DNA from: Terribium retamae
Lineage (GTDB): Bacteria; Pseudomonadota; Alphaproteobacteria; Rhizobiales; Rhizobiaceae
Length of the DNA: 64,000 bases
Assembly (NCBI RefSeq): GCF_022347545.1
Contig: NZ_JAKREW010000012.1
Coordinates: 1-64,000 of the forward strand
Reading direction: 5' to 3'
The notes below the pieces were generated by a model. The model did no database searches and was not told the DNA's origin. It saw only the letters and a list, made by a program, of their open reading frames with translations. Of this stretch, positions 14,956 to 23,917 are shown in pieces; positions within the stretch are counted from its first letter, which is position 1, and each line of letters starts with the position of its first letter. Both the position numbers and the translations under genes were made by a program.

Positions 14956-16167
14956 ATGTTCCTGCTCAACACCCATCCCGACCACAATACTGCCCTGGCT
15001 CCGGTCGATGCAGAACTCATGGGCACCGCCGGCGCACGGGAGGTGGAGCGCTTCCTGAAATTTCGGGAGGATGCCGTGGCCACACCGCTGGTGGCATTGC
15101 CGGCACTGGCGGGCGTGCTGGGTGTCGGCACGATCCATGTGAAGGATGAGGGGCAGCGTCTCGACCTCGGCAGCTTCAAGGCGCTTGGCGGCGCCTATGC
15201 GGTGATCCGCCTTGTGCTTGAAGAAGCGGCCCGCCATTTTGAGCGTGATGTCGGCTTTGCCGATCTCGATCGCCCGAGCGTACGCGCCGTTGCCGCCAAC
15301 ATGACGTTCGCCTGCGCCACCGACGGCAACCATGGCCGCTCGGTCGCGCAGGGTTCGCAGCGTGTCGGCGCGAGGTCCGTCATCTTTGTGCACGGCGGAG
15401 TCAGCGACGAAAGGGTCGCTGCGATTGCCCGCTTCGGTGCCGAAATAGTCCGCGTCGACGGCACCTATGACGAGACCGTGGCCGAAGCAGCGCATGTCGC
15501 CGAACAGAATGGCTGGTCGATCGTCTCGGATACGTCGTGGCTGGGCTATGAACGCATCCCGGGCCTGGTTATGCAGGGTTATACGGCGATCGCACACGAG
15601 GCTTTGGATCAGCTCGACAGGCCGCCGACCCACGTGTTCGTGCAGGCCGGTGTCGGCGGTATTGCCGCCGCTCTGGCGGGGCATTTTGCCGAAACGCTTG
15701 GAGGGGATCGCCCGACCTTCGTGGTGGTCGAGCCCGCCCGCGCGGCCTGCATTCTGGCCACCGCCCGTATAGGCCGCGTGACCAAGGTCGATCATGGAGA
15801 GCCGACCGTGATGGCGATGCTGGAATGCTATGAGCCGTCCCTGGTCGCCTGGCGTGTGCTGTCGCGTGTCGCCGATGCCTTCATGACGGTCGAGGAAGAG
15901 GATGCCGTTGCCGCCATGAACCGGCTGGCGCGCCCGGCAGGCGGTGATCCCGCGATCGTCTCCGGCGAAAGCGGCTGTGTCGGCCTTGCCGGACTGGCGC
16001 GGGCACTGGCCGAACCGGATCTGAGGGCGGCCCTGCGTCTCGATCCATCGTCCCGCATTCTTCTGGTGAACACCGAAGGCGCGACGGATCTGGGCCGCTA
16101 CGAACAACTGGTTGGCGCGAGCCCGGCCGTGGTCGCCGGCCGCAACAGGGAGGTGACGCCCGCATGA
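14956..16167 (+). CDS. dpaL: Diaminopropionate ammonia-lyase
   Basis: A 403-residue PLP enzyme of fold type II. The PLP-binding lysine is K75 in LDLGSFKALGGAYAV. Other family features are ACATDGNHGRSVAQGSQ, FVQAGVGGIAAALAG and the C-terminal GESGCVGLAGL. The enzyme converts 2,3-diaminopropionate to pyruvate and two ammonia; many homologues also act on serine or threonine. AGAGG lies before the ATG at 14956. It overlaps the M20 hydrolase gene by ATGA, so the hydrolase probably releases the amino acid that this enzyme degrades. Confidence 0.9.
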   Translation: MFLLNTHPDHNTALAPVDAELMGTAGAREVERFLKFREDAVATPLVALPALAGVLGVGTIHVKDEGQRLDLGSFKALGGAYAVIRLVLEEAARHFERDVGFADLDRPSVRAVAANMTFACATDGNHGRSVAQGSQRVGARSVIFVHGGVSDERVAAIARFGAEIVRVDGTYDETVAEAAHVAEQNGWSIVSDTSWLGYERIPGLVMQGYTAIAHEALDQLDRPPTHVFVQAGVGGIAAALAGHFAETLGGDRPTFVVVEPARAACILATARIGRVTKVDHGEPTVMAMLECYEPSLVAWRVLSRVADAFMTVEEEDAVAAMNRLARPAGGDPAIVSGESGCVGLAGLARALAEPDLRAALRLDPSSRILLVNTEGATDLGRYEQLVGASPAVVAGRNREVTPA

Positions 16168-17321
16168 TCGACATGGCTCTGCTGGAACGTGAAATGACGG
16201 CGTGGCGTCATGACCTGCACGCTCATCCGGAGTTCGGTTTCGAGGAAAAACGCACTGCCGCCTTCGTCGCCGCGAAGCTGCGCGAATTTGGTCTCGACGT
16301 CGCCGAAGGGGTGGGCGGCACCGGCGTCGTCGGCACGTTGAAGCGTGGCTCGAGCAACCGTGCGATCGCATTGCGGGCCGACATGGATGCATTGCGTATC
16401 ACCGAGCAGGGGACCGCGAATTATCGTTCGCTGAACGAAGGTGTCATGCATGCCTGCGGCCATGACGGCCACACCACCATGCTGCTCGGCGCGGCACGGC
16501 AGCTGGCCGAAGAGGGTGGTTTCGACGGCACCGTGCGCTTCATTTTCCAGCCGGCGGAAGAGTGGGGCAAAGGCGCACTCGCCATGCTGGACGACGGGCT
16601 GATGGCGCGTTTTCCCTTCGAGGAGATCTATGGTCTGCACAACATGCCGGGCCTTCCCGTTGGCCATTTCGAAACCCGCGTCGGCTCGTTCATGTCGGCT
16701 GAGGATAATTTCGAGATCGTGCTGAAAGGAGTCGGCGGTCACGCTGCGCGGCCGCATTGGGGCAATGAGGTGCTGGTCGCCGCCTGCGCGCTCGTCACCA
16801 ACCTGCAGACCATCGTGTCGCGCCGGCTCAGCCCGACGGATATCGGCGTCGTTTCGGTGACCGAGCTGATCACGGATGGCACGCGCAATGCGCTGCCCGG
16901 CCTTGCCAGAATTCTAGGCGATGCCCGCAGCTTCCGGCCGGAGGTAAGTGCCGAGATCGAGCGGCAGATGCGCATCGTCGCCCAGGGCACGGCGCTCGCT
17001 CACAACGTCAGTGCCGAGGTCACCTATACGCGTGAATTCGTGCCGCTGATGAATGATGCTGTGCTGGTCGAGGAAGCGTTTGCTGCCGCCGCAACGGTCT
17101 TCAAGCCGGAGGCGATCGCCGTGGCGAAGGAGCCGATGACCGGCTCAGAAGACTTCGCCCGTTTCCTGGACCATGTCCCGGGCTGTTTCGTCTTCGTCGG
17201 CAATGGCGAGAACTCCGCTCCTTTGCACAACCCGACCTTCGATTTCAACGATGCAGGCCTGCTCCACGGCATGGGTTTCCATGTTGCCATCACCCGGCGC
17301 CGTTTGCCGGAGCGGCAATAG
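16164..17321 (+). CDS. M20-family amidohydrolase (hippurate hydrolase-like)
   Basis: A 385-residue metallopeptidase of the M20D / aminoacylase type. Metal and catalytic motifs are ALRADMDAL, MHACGHDGHT (C98, H100, D101, H103), FQPAEEWGKGA and the dimerisation-lid segment AARPHWGNEV. It cleaves an N-acyl or peptide amide bond. It overlaps dpaL by 4 bp, which suggests that the pair degrades an acylated diamino acid or a related conjugate; the exact substrate is unknown. A strong terminator follows. Confidence 0.88.
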   Translation: MIDMALLEREMTAWRHDLHAHPEFGFEEKRTAAFVAAKLREFGLDVAEGVGGTGVVGTLKRGSSNRAIALRADMDALRITEQGTANYRSLNEGVMHACGHDGHTTMLLGAARQLAEEGGFDGTVRFIFQPAEEWGKGALAMLDDGLMARFPFEEIYGLHNMPGLPVGHFETRVGSFMSAEDNFEIVLKGVGGHAARPHWGNEVLVAACALVTNLQTIVSRRLSPTDIGVVSVTELITDGTRNALPGLARILGDARSFRPEVSAEIERQMRIVAQGTALAHNVSAEVTYTREFVPLMNDAVLVEEAFAAAATVFKPEAIAVAKEPMTGSEDFARFLDHVPGCFVFVGNGENSAPLHNPTFDFNDAGLLHGMGFHVAITRRRLPERQ

Positions 17322-17328
17322 TCCAAAA

Positions 17329-17355
17329 GAAAAGGCCGGCGATGCCGGCCTTTTC
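17329..17355. terminator. Bidirectional terminator after the M20 gene
   Basis: GAAAAGGCCGGC (17329-17340) pairs perfectly with GCCGGCCTTTTC (17344-17355) around GAT. It serves both converging transcripts. Confidence 0.93.
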
Positions 17356-17361
17356 TTTCGA

Positions 17362-18153
17362 TCACTCGCCGCGCATGGTGGCCTGGAAGCTCGGCAGATG
17401 TTTCTTCTGCGCCTCCAGCATGCGTTCGCGATAGACACCGTAGATCACATCCGTGTCGTGCAGCGTGACGCCCGCGATCGTCGGCGAGGCGAAGACCGGC
17501 AGTTCGACGCCGCGCTTCGATAGCTGGTCAGCCGTGCGCGCGATCAGCTCGTGCGCCATGATCATGGCCAGCACCGTCGACGAGCCGGAAACCGGGCGGC
17601 TCCAGCCTTCCACCGGCACGATCGCATCCTCGATCGGCGAACAGGTGTCGATCACCAGATCGGCGGCATCGGCCAGCCGCATCCCGGAGGAGTGCGTGGC
17701 CGGCTTGTCGAGATTGTTCTTCGAGGTGATTGCCACCACGAAGATGCCGCGCTTCTTGGCATAGATCGCAGTGTCGATGCCCGATGCATTGCGGCCGCTA
17801 TGGCCGAAGATGATGATCGAGTCACCTTCGTTGAGAGGTTGGTGGTCGAGGAATTTCTCTGCATATTTTTCCGTGCGTTCCAGCCACAGCAGCTCACGCA
17901 CGCCACCGGCCCCGAGCACATTGTTCCACATCACGCGCGGGTCGGTCAGCGGGTTGAAGCCGACATAGGAACCGTAGCGCGGAAACACTTCTTGGCAGGG
18001 CAGCACGGAGTGACCGGAACCGTAGAGATGGACGAGCCCGCCATTTTGCAGCGAATCCGCAAATTTGCTCGCCGCCTGCTCGAAAGCTTCGGCATTTTCC
18101 TTCGACGCCTTCTCGATGAGGGCGGCGAGGCGGGGAATGTAGAAATCGGACAC
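17362..18153 (-). CDS. SIS-domain (sugar isomerase-like) protein
   Basis: A 263-residue SIS-domain protein of the UPF0309 type. The nucleotide-like fold is shown by VHLYGSGHSVLPCQE, IIIFGHSGRNASGIDTA and FVVAITSKNN. SIS domains bind phosphorylated sugars, often amino-sugar phosphates, and either isomerise them or act as regulatory or ether-cleaving modules. It is the last gene of the sugar-import operon that starts at 23614. It has no second catalytic domain. Confidence 0.85.
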   Translation of the reverse strand: MSDFYIPRLAALIEKASKENAEAFEQAASKFADSLQNGGLVHLYGSGHSVLPCQEVFPRYGSYVGFNPLTDPRVMWNNVLGAGGVRELLWLERTEKYAEKFLDHQPLNEGDSIIIFGHSGRNASGIDTAIYAKKRGIFVVAITSKNNLDKPATHSSGMRLADAADLVIDTCSPIEDAIVPVEGWSRPVSGSSTVLAMIMAHELIARTADQLSKRGVELPVFASPTIAGVTLHDTDVIYGVYRERMLEAQKKHLPSFQATMRGE

Positions 18154-18173
18154 TTGGATACTCCTGCTTGGTG

Positions 18174-18944
18174 TCAGCTTCGGGTGTTGGGAGGAACGCG
18201 GCCGGCGCGCAACGTCGAACGGATCTCGTACCGATCGCCACGCATGACCGAGATGGTGAATTCGAAGGGGCCGCGCTCATCGATGCTCACGCGTTCCACG
18301 ATGAAGGCGGGCGTGCCGACGGCCAGGCCGAGCAGATCGGCATCAGCGGCTGGCACCGTGCCGACACGGTAGCTTTCGCGTGCTTCCATCGCCACGATGC
18401 CGTAGCGGCGTTCCAGTGCTTCATAGAGAGAACCTTGCAGCAAGCCGGAATCGAGAAAGCCCGGCACGCGCGCGCCGGCAAGCTGCGCCGTCTGGATGCC
18501 GATCGGCTCATTGTTGCCGAGCCGCAGTCGCCGGATGCGCACGACCGGATCGCCTTCTTCGATCTCGAGTGCCGCCGCCGCTGCCGCATCTGCCTTGGTC
18601 AGGCTGCAATCCAGCAGCCGCGAGCCCGCGACGACGCCGATATTGCCCATCTCCTGGGTGAAGCTCGTCAATTCGCGTGTACCGGCAACCAGCGTGGTCG
18701 AGCGCACGAACGTGCCGCGTCCATGTTCGCGGCGCAGCAACCCGGTTTCTTCCAGGTTGCGAAGGGCGTGGCGCAGTGTGATGCGGCTCACCCCGAACAG
18801 CGCGCACAAGCGGTCTTCGGCAGGTATCTGGTCGCCGGTCGCCCATTCGCCGCTCTTGATGATGGCGCGGATCGCTTCCTCGACCTGAAACCACAGCGGT
18901 TCGGGGCGACGGCGATCGGGTTGCGGAAAGCTGACTTCGGTCAT
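18174..18944 (-). CDS. GntR/HutC-family regulator with UTRA domain
   Basis: A 256-residue regulator. The N-terminal winged helix (about 15-80) has SGEWATGDQIPAEDRLCALF and SRITLRHALRNLEETGLL, ending in GRGTFV. The C-terminal UTRA ligand-binding domain (about 95-250) has a run that includes LYEALERRYGI and the closing IEVER-like IVERVSIDERGPFEF. UTRA-type members such as NagR and DasR sense amino-sugar phosphates. The ATG at 18944 overlaps the ROK gene by ATGA; an in-frame ATG at 18959 is possible. It probably represses the operon it belongs to. Confidence 0.88.
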   Translation of the reverse strand: MTEVSFPQPDRRRPEPLWFQVEEAIRAIIKSGEWATGDQIPAEDRLCALFGVSRITLRHALRNLEETGLLRREHGRGTFVRSTTLVAGTRELTSFTQEMGNIGVVAGSRLLDCSLTKADAAAAAALEIEEGDPVVRIRRLRLGNNEPIGIQTAQLAGARVPGFLDSGLLQGSLYEALERRYGIVAMEARESYRVGTVPAADADLLGLAVGTPAFIVERVSIDERGPFEFTISVMRGDRYEIRSTLRAGRVPPNTRS

Positions 18945-19813
18945 CGTATATGTCTCCATCCGGCTCCTGCGGCGCCCGCAAGCGCTGCACCGACAAGTCC
19001 GGCGCGCGATCCGAAGATGCCGGGCCTGATGTCTATGTCGCGAAGGTGTGGCGGCAACTGGCGCCGAAGCGCCGCGAGCAATGGCGGCTTGATCACATCC
19101 AGCGCGTCCGCGATGCCACCGGAAATCAGGATCGCCTGCGGGTTGAGCAGCGCAACCGCGCCGGCCAATGCCGTGCCAAGTTTGCGCATCGGTGCCTCAA
19201 GTGCTGCCACCGCCTCGCCATCGCCTGAACGCGCCGCCGCCACCAGCGCGGTGCCGTTTGCCAACCCCAATCCTCGGGCGATGGCATCCAGAGCGCGGCC
19301 GGAAGCGGCACGCTCCAGCCAGCCGCTGCGGTCTTCGCCTTTATCGTCGGCATCGGCGCAGGCCCAGCCGAAGGAACAGGCGCCGCCTTGTGCCCCCGCA
19401 ATGATACGCCCGCCAGCGAGCACGGCCGAACCGATGCCCGTGCCGATAGCGAGCAGCAGCGCATCGGTCAGCGATTTCGCGCCGCCTTCGACGGCTTCCG
19501 CCAGCATGGCGATCTGCGCGTCATTGCCGACTGCGACCGACAGCCCGGGGAACAGTGTCTGCAGATCCTGCCCATCGAGATAGGGCAGGTTCGGTATCCA
19601 GCGGCAGGTCGAACCTTCGACAAGGCCCGGCACAGCAACGCCGATTGCCGCGACATCCCCCGCTTCATCGACGAGCGCTGCGAGGCGGGTCTGGAGATGT
19701 TCCAGTGTCGAGGGAACTGCCTCATGCGTCAGCGCCTGCAGTGCCGTGCCGCCGCCGTGCACGGCCGCGCGCAGATTGGTGCCGCCGAGGTCTATGGCCA
19801 GCGTGCGCGTCAT
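18941..19813 (-). CDS. ROK-family sugar kinase-like protein, zinc motif missing
   Basis: A 290-residue ROK protein. The N-terminal phosphate-binding DLGGTNLRAAV, the catalytic Asp in VGNDAQIA and LLAIGTGIGSAV are present. The usual ROK zinc motif (GHxx plus CxCGxxGCxE) is absent; in its place is GACSFGWACADADD, and only GWLERAASG remains of the CLE/SG segment. ROK proteins phosphorylate hexoses such as N-acetylglucosamine or glucose, so an imported amino sugar is a reasonable substrate, but the altered motif makes the activity uncertain. It is coupled by ATGA overlaps to the PIG-L-like and GntR genes. Confidence 0.85.
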   Translation of the reverse strand: MTRTLAIDLGGTNLRAAVHGGGTALQALTHEAVPSTLEHLQTRLAALVDEAGDVAAIGVAVPGLVEGSTCRWIPNLPYLDGQDLQTLFPGLSVAVGNDAQIAMLAEAVEGGAKSLTDALLLAIGTGIGSAVLAGGRIIAGAQGGACSFGWACADADDKGEDRSGWLERAASGRALDAIARGLGLANGTALVAAARSGDGEAVAALEAPMRKLGTALAGAVALLNPQAILISGGIADALDVIKPPLLAALRRQLPPHLRDIDIRPGIFGSRAGLVGAALAGAAGAGWRHIR

Positions 19814-20550
19814 GGTTTGCGATTCCCGGCAGCTGGTGGTGCGAACAGCCCGGCGCCTGCATTCCAGGAATGCGAGGCGGCAGCGAAGGCTTGCGCATAG
19901 CGCGTACCGCGCAGGCAGCCGCGCAACCGGTAGAGCGCACTGTAGTAATCGACGTAAGGAAAGCTGCTCAGGCCCCGCGCCAGTTCGTATTCGTGCACCG
20001 CCGCACTCCAGGCTTCGAAGCCGTCGGTGACGTCGATAAGATGCTCGGGCTTGAAGCCGTCATCGTCTTCCCAGTTTTCACCGAATAGCAGCAGTTGCGG
20101 TGTGTGGGCATCGTGGCTGCGTTTCAATGTCGGCAGGGCGGCGAAGAAGAAGCCGGTGCGCGTCAGCTCGGCTGCGGCGCGATGGTCCTTGTGCCAGCTG
20201 CCGTGCCAATGCGTGATGACGACCTCCGGTTTCAGCTCCCGGATGACATCGCAAACTTTGAGCGCGGTCTCGTCGTCATTGGGCAGGAAGGCATCCCTAA
20301 GCCCAAGATTGCGCACATCGATACCCAGTCGTTGGGCGGCTTTTGCGGCCTCTTTCTCCTTCTGTGCACAATAGTGGTCGGGGATCAGGCAGGGATGTCC
20401 CTGCTCTCCCATGGTGAGGTGCAGGAAGGTGACGGTGGCCCCTCGGTTGGCAGCCACTGCGGCCAGCGGCCCGGCGATGACCTCGGCGTCGAAGGCATGC
20501 GCCCCAACAACCAGGATCGAGCGTGCGGCATAGACCTTGTCTTCGATCAT
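19810..20550 (-). CDS. PIG-L-family deacetylase-like protein
   Basis: A 246-residue protein of the PIG-L / LmbE fold. Zinc ligands are recognisable as H18 and D21 in GAHAFDAEV and the His residues in HWHGSWHKDHRAA. The usual motif is AHPDDE; here the residue expected to be the catalytic Asp is Phe (F20). Family members remove acetyl groups from N-acetylglucosaminyl compounds. ATGA overlaps link it to the upstream permease and downstream ROK genes, so it probably handles the imported, possibly N-acetylated, sugar. Confidence 0.82.
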   Translation of the reverse strand: MIEDKVYAARSILVVGAHAFDAEVIAGPLAAVAANRGATVTFLHLTMGEQGHPCLIPDHYCAQKEKEAAKAAQRLGIDVRNLGLRDAFLPNDDETALKVCDVIRELKPEVVITHWHGSWHKDHRAAAELTRTGFFFAALPTLKRSHDAHTPQLLLFGENWEDDDGFKPEHLIDVTDGFEAWSAAVHEYELARGLSSFPYVDYYSALYRLRGCLRGTRYAQAFAAASHSWNAGAGLFAPPAAGNRKP

Positions 20551-21386
20551 TTCATGCCTCCGCCGGCGCCTACGCCTTCGCGAATCTGACGCGCCAGCGA
20601 ACAATACATGATGAGGATGGGGGCCATGGAGATGGCGAGCGAAGCAAACACCAGGCCCCAGTCGGTGCGGAATTGCCCGACGAACACGCTGATCGCCAGC
20701 GGTACGGTCTTGTAGCGATCGTCGAAGATGAAGATCAGCGGAAAGAAGAAGTCGTTCCACACTGCTATGGCGGTGAAGATGGCGACGATCGATACCGCCG
20801 GTTTCACCATCGGCAGGATGATCTGGAACAGGATTCGCGTTTCGCCCGCCCCGTCCATGCGCGCCGCCTCGTCGAGCTCCGACGGCAGCACGCGCATGAA
20901 ATTGGCGAAGATGAAAACGGCGAAAGGAATGCGGATCGCCGAATAGACCAAGATCAGTCCTGTCAGGGAATCGAGGAGGTCCAGATTGCGCATCAGTGTG
21001 AACAGCTCGACCGAGGCCAGCCTGATTGGCAGCATGATGCCCGACAGGAACAGCCCCAGCATGATGCCGTTCCAGCCAAGCTTGTAGCGGCTGAGCGGAT
21101 AGGCGGCGAGCGCCGAGACCACGATGGTGAGCACGACCGCGCCGCCGGTGACGATCAGGCTGTTGATGAAGTTCTGGCCGAGATCTGCACGCGTCCATGC
21201 ATTGGTGAAGTTGTCGAGGGACCAGCTCTGCGGCAGGCCGAGCCGGTTCTCATAGATCTCTGCCGTCGTCTTGAAGCACGAGACGACGAGGATGTAGAGC
21301 GGCAGCAGCACAGCCGCAGACCACAGCGCCAGCACGGTCCAGCCGGGCAGTCTGGCAAGGCGCGTCTGCATGGTGGCCGCCCTCAT
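20547..21386 (-). CDS. Carbohydrate ABC transporter permease (MalG-type)
   Basis: A 279-residue inner-membrane permease of the CUT1 family with about six helices. The EAA loop is LDEAARMDGAGETRILFQIILP, where the ATPase docks. It overlaps the upstream permease and the PIG-L-like gene by 4 bp on either side. No ATP-binding gene is in this operon. Confidence 0.92.
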   Translation of the reverse strand: MRAATMQTRLARLPGWTVLALWSAAVLLPLYILVVSCFKTTAEIYENRLGLPQSWSLDNFTNAWTRADLGQNFINSLIVTGGAVVLTIVVSALAAYPLSRYKLGWNGIMLGLFLSGIMLPIRLASVELFTLMRNLDLLDSLTGLILVYSAIRIPFAVFIFANFMRVLPSELDEAARMDGAGETRILFQIILPMVKPAVSIVAIFTAIAVWNDFFFPLIFIFDDRYKTVPLAISVFVGQFRTDWGLVFASLAISMAPILIMYCSLARQIREGVGAGGGMK

Positions 21387-22303
21387 AGCTGCACCGTGCG
21401 TCGGTCGAAGAAGCGCAGCATGAGCAGCGTGCCGATGCTGAGGACCAGGAACAGCATGGTGCCGAGCGCCAGCGCCAGGCCGATATCGGTGATGCCGACC
21501 GCACCTTCGGCACCAAATGCCAGGCGATAGAAATAAGTCACCAGTGTATCGGTCGAATAACTTGGATTGCCCTGCACACCCTGCATCACATAGACGATGT
21601 CGAATTGGTTGAAGGTGTTGATGAAGGAGAGTGTCGTCAGCGTGCCGATGGCTGGCATCAGCAGCGGCAGCGCGACTGAAACCAGCATACGCCCGCTGCC
21701 GGCACCGTCCAGCTTGGCTGCTTCGAAGATTTGGCCCGAGATCTGCCGCAGCCCTGCGGTGTAGATCAGCACCGGCAGGCCCATCCAGTTCCAGGCGTCC
21801 ACCGCGACCAGCATCAGAAGCGCCGTCTGGCTGTTACCGAGAACGGTCAGGCTGCCTTCATGCAGGCCCAGGCCGTTCAGCGCCCATTCCACGACGCCTC
21901 CCGGCGCCAGCAGCAGGCGCCACAGCGCGCCGACGATCACTGGCGACAGCACTGCGGGAAAAAAGAACAGGGACTGGAAGAAGGCAGCTCCGCCATTGCC
22001 CTTGCCCTGGTCGCGCAGGAACAACAGCCAGGCAAACAAAAGGCCGACGCAGTTCTGGAATACCATGATGCCGAAGAACCAGATCACGTTGTGCCATAGC
22101 GCCCCAGTCAGTCGCGCACTGCTCGGAAACACGAACAGCCGCGCGAAATTCGAGAGGCCGGCGAAATCCAGCATGCGCAACCCCTTCCAGGTGAAGAAGC
22201 TGCCCCACAGCGACATCGCCAGCGGGTAAAGCACGAACAGCCCGTAAATCGCCAGCGCCGGCAGTACGAACAGCACAGCCATGCGCTGCTGCGTCCGCTT
22301 CAT
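21383..22303 (-). CDS. Carbohydrate ABC transporter permease (MalF-type)
   Basis: A 306-residue CUT1 permease with an EAA loop at IFEAAKLDGAGSGRMLVSVALP. The ATG at 22303 is chosen, with AAGAG upstream; a GTG at 22330 is an in-frame alternative with no visible ribosome-binding site. It pairs with the MalG-type permease, with which it overlaps by 4 bp, and lies 40 bp after the binding-protein gene. Confidence 0.9.
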   Translation of the reverse strand: MKRTQQRMAVLFVLPALAIYGLFVLYPLAMSLWGSFFTWKGLRMLDFAGLSNFARLFVFPSSARLTGALWHNVIWFFGIMVFQNCVGLLFAWLLFLRDQGKGNGGAAFFQSLFFFPAVLSPVIVGALWRLLLAPGGVVEWALNGLGLHEGSLTVLGNSQTALLMLVAVDAWNWMGLPVLIYTAGLRQISGQIFEAAKLDGAGSGRMLVSVALPLLMPAIGTLTTLSFINTFNQFDIVYVMQGVQGNPSYSTDTLVTYFYRLAFGAEGAVGITDIGLALALGTMLFLVLSIGTLLMLRFFDRRTVQL

Positions 22304-22342
22304 GCTGCTCTTGCGCCGGTGCTGCGTCACGGAGAAGATCGC

Positions 22343-23614
22343 CTACTGCTTGGGCTGGAACCATGTGGCGACAGCTGCCTGCATGTCAGCCGCAAGCTTT
22401 TGCGGCGTAATCTTGCCTTCGATCATGTCGATGATCTCAGCCTGCAGGATCGAGGAGGCCGTCGGCGATTGCCAACGGAAGCCGACGAGGGTGAGGTAGG
22501 GCGTCGAGTTCTTGGCCATATCCATCATCTGCGAGAGCACCGGGTCTTTTACCGAAACATCGGTGCGCGCCGGTGGCCAACCGAGTTCGTCGGCGAACAG
22601 CTGGGCGAACTTCTGCGATGCCATGAAGTTCAGCACCTTGGTGGCCGCTTCCTTGTTCTCGCTTTCGGAGACCAGCCCGTAGGAGCCGTCCGAAAAGGCC
22701 GAGGTATAGAGCTTGGCGCCAGCCTCATCTGCCGGGAAGGAAAAGATCGAGAACTGTAGCTTCGGGTTCTGCGCCTTGAACGAGCCGTTCTCGAACGAAC
22801 CGCCCAGGAACATCGCAGCCTTGCCGTTGATGAACTGCTGCGTCGAGGTGGTGTAGTCGACGCCCGCAAACCCGTCCGGGAAATAGGGCTTCAACTCGGC
22901 ATAGCGTTTCAGTGCCGCAACATAGCGCGGATCTTCGAACGTCGCCTTGCCGCTCATCATCTCGTCGTAGAAGCCGGAGCCGTAGACGGTCGGTCCGACC
23001 ACGCCGACGCCGATCTCCAGCGCCCAGGCCGAGCCATTGGCCCCGCCGGCCGCGATCGGCGTGATGCCGGCAGCCTTAAGTTTCTCGCAGGCGGCAATGA
23101 AATCCTTATAGGTCTTGGGGATCTCTAAGCCCTGGGCTGCAAAGATCTCCTTGTTGTAGAACACACCCATCATCGGCACGGAGTAGGGCACGCCATAGAT
23201 CTTGCCGTCGGTGCGTCCGCGCGCGGCTCCGAGCGCAGTTTCGGGCATGTTCTTCAGTTCCGCCACGCTGTCGTCCAGCGCGCCGAGGTAGCCTGCCTCG
23301 ATGAACGGCTGCACTTCGCCATAGGCCTTGAGTTGCGCGATGTCGGGTCCGCGTCCTCCCCGCAACGCCGTGCTCAGCCGGTTCTGGTAGTCGGCATCAG
23401 GCGTGAACTGGATTTTGACCTTGATGCCCGGCGTCTCTTTCTCGAAGACATCGAAGATCCGGCGCATTGCCGCCTCGTCTTCGGTACGCCAGCTCCACAG
23501 CGTTACCGTCTCGTCCGCAAAGGCAGAGGTTGGTGCAGCGAAGCCCGCTCCGATCGCGGCGAGGCCGCCAATCAGGCCAAGCAAAGTGCGCCGGCGAATT
23601 GAAAGCATGTTCAT
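22343..23614 (-). CDS. Sugar ABC transporter substrate-binding protein
   Basis: A 423-residue periplasmic binding protein (family 1, CUT1 type). The N-terminus has RRR, a hydrophobic core (TLLGLIGGLAAIGAGFAAP) and an Ala-x-Ala site near AFADETV. Typical features are VTLWSWRTEDEAAM, GIPYSVPMMGVFYNKEIF-like GVPYSVPMMGVFYNKEIF and LFADELGWPPAR. The ATG at 23614 follows GGGAGAA; an ATG five codons upstream has no such site. It is the first gene of the operon. The ligand is unknown; an N-acetyl sugar is suggested by the PIG-L, ROK and SIS genes. Confidence 0.92.
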   Translation of the reverse strand: MNMLSIRRRTLLGLIGGLAAIGAGFAAPTSAFADETVTLWSWRTEDEAAMRRIFDVFEKETPGIKVKIQFTPDADYQNRLSTALRGGRGPDIAQLKAYGEVQPFIEAGYLGALDDSVAELKNMPETALGAARGRTDGKIYGVPYSVPMMGVFYNKEIFAAQGLEIPKTYKDFIAACEKLKAAGITPIAAGGANGSAWALEIGVGVVGPTVYGSGFYDEMMSGKATFEDPRYVAALKRYAELKPYFPDGFAGVDYTTSTQQFINGKAAMFLGGSFENGSFKAQNPKLQFSIFSFPADEAGAKLYTSAFSDGSYGLVSESENKEAATKVLNFMASQKFAQLFADELGWPPARTDVSVKDPVLSQMMDMAKNSTPYLTLVGFRWQSPTASSILQAEIIDMIEGKITPQKLAADMQAAVATWFQPKQ

Positions 23615-23917
23615 TGCGAGTTCTCCCATTTTGCGGTGTTAGGCTTGCTGCTTTTTCCTCCCGCGGTTGAAACTCATTATAACGACATAATTGAAATCGC
23701 AAGACGGACCGCCTCACATCCTGATTGATGGTACGGAGTGATTTCGGGGGATTTCTTGCATAAAGTATTTGATTTTGCTGGATAAAAGTTTAATTTATGC
23801 TGACCGCTGTGCCGCCGGAGGATTTTTCCTGGGTTGTCCGAGCTAAGTTAACGCTTGCGTCACGACACATTGTTGTCATAACGTCATGCCGCCTTGACAG
23901 ACAATGGGAGGGATTGA
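23615..23917. promoter_or_regulatory. Divergent promoter region between two sugar ABC operons
   Basis: This 303-bp gap is clearly richer in A+T than its surroundings and must hold promoters for both operons. ATTAT (23676-23680) and ATAAT (23687-23691) form an inverted repeat around AACGAC, a shape that fits a GntR/HutC operator. CATAAA near 23759 and TTTATG near 23795 are a second, wider pair. No small gene or RNA was recognised. Confidence 0.5.
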
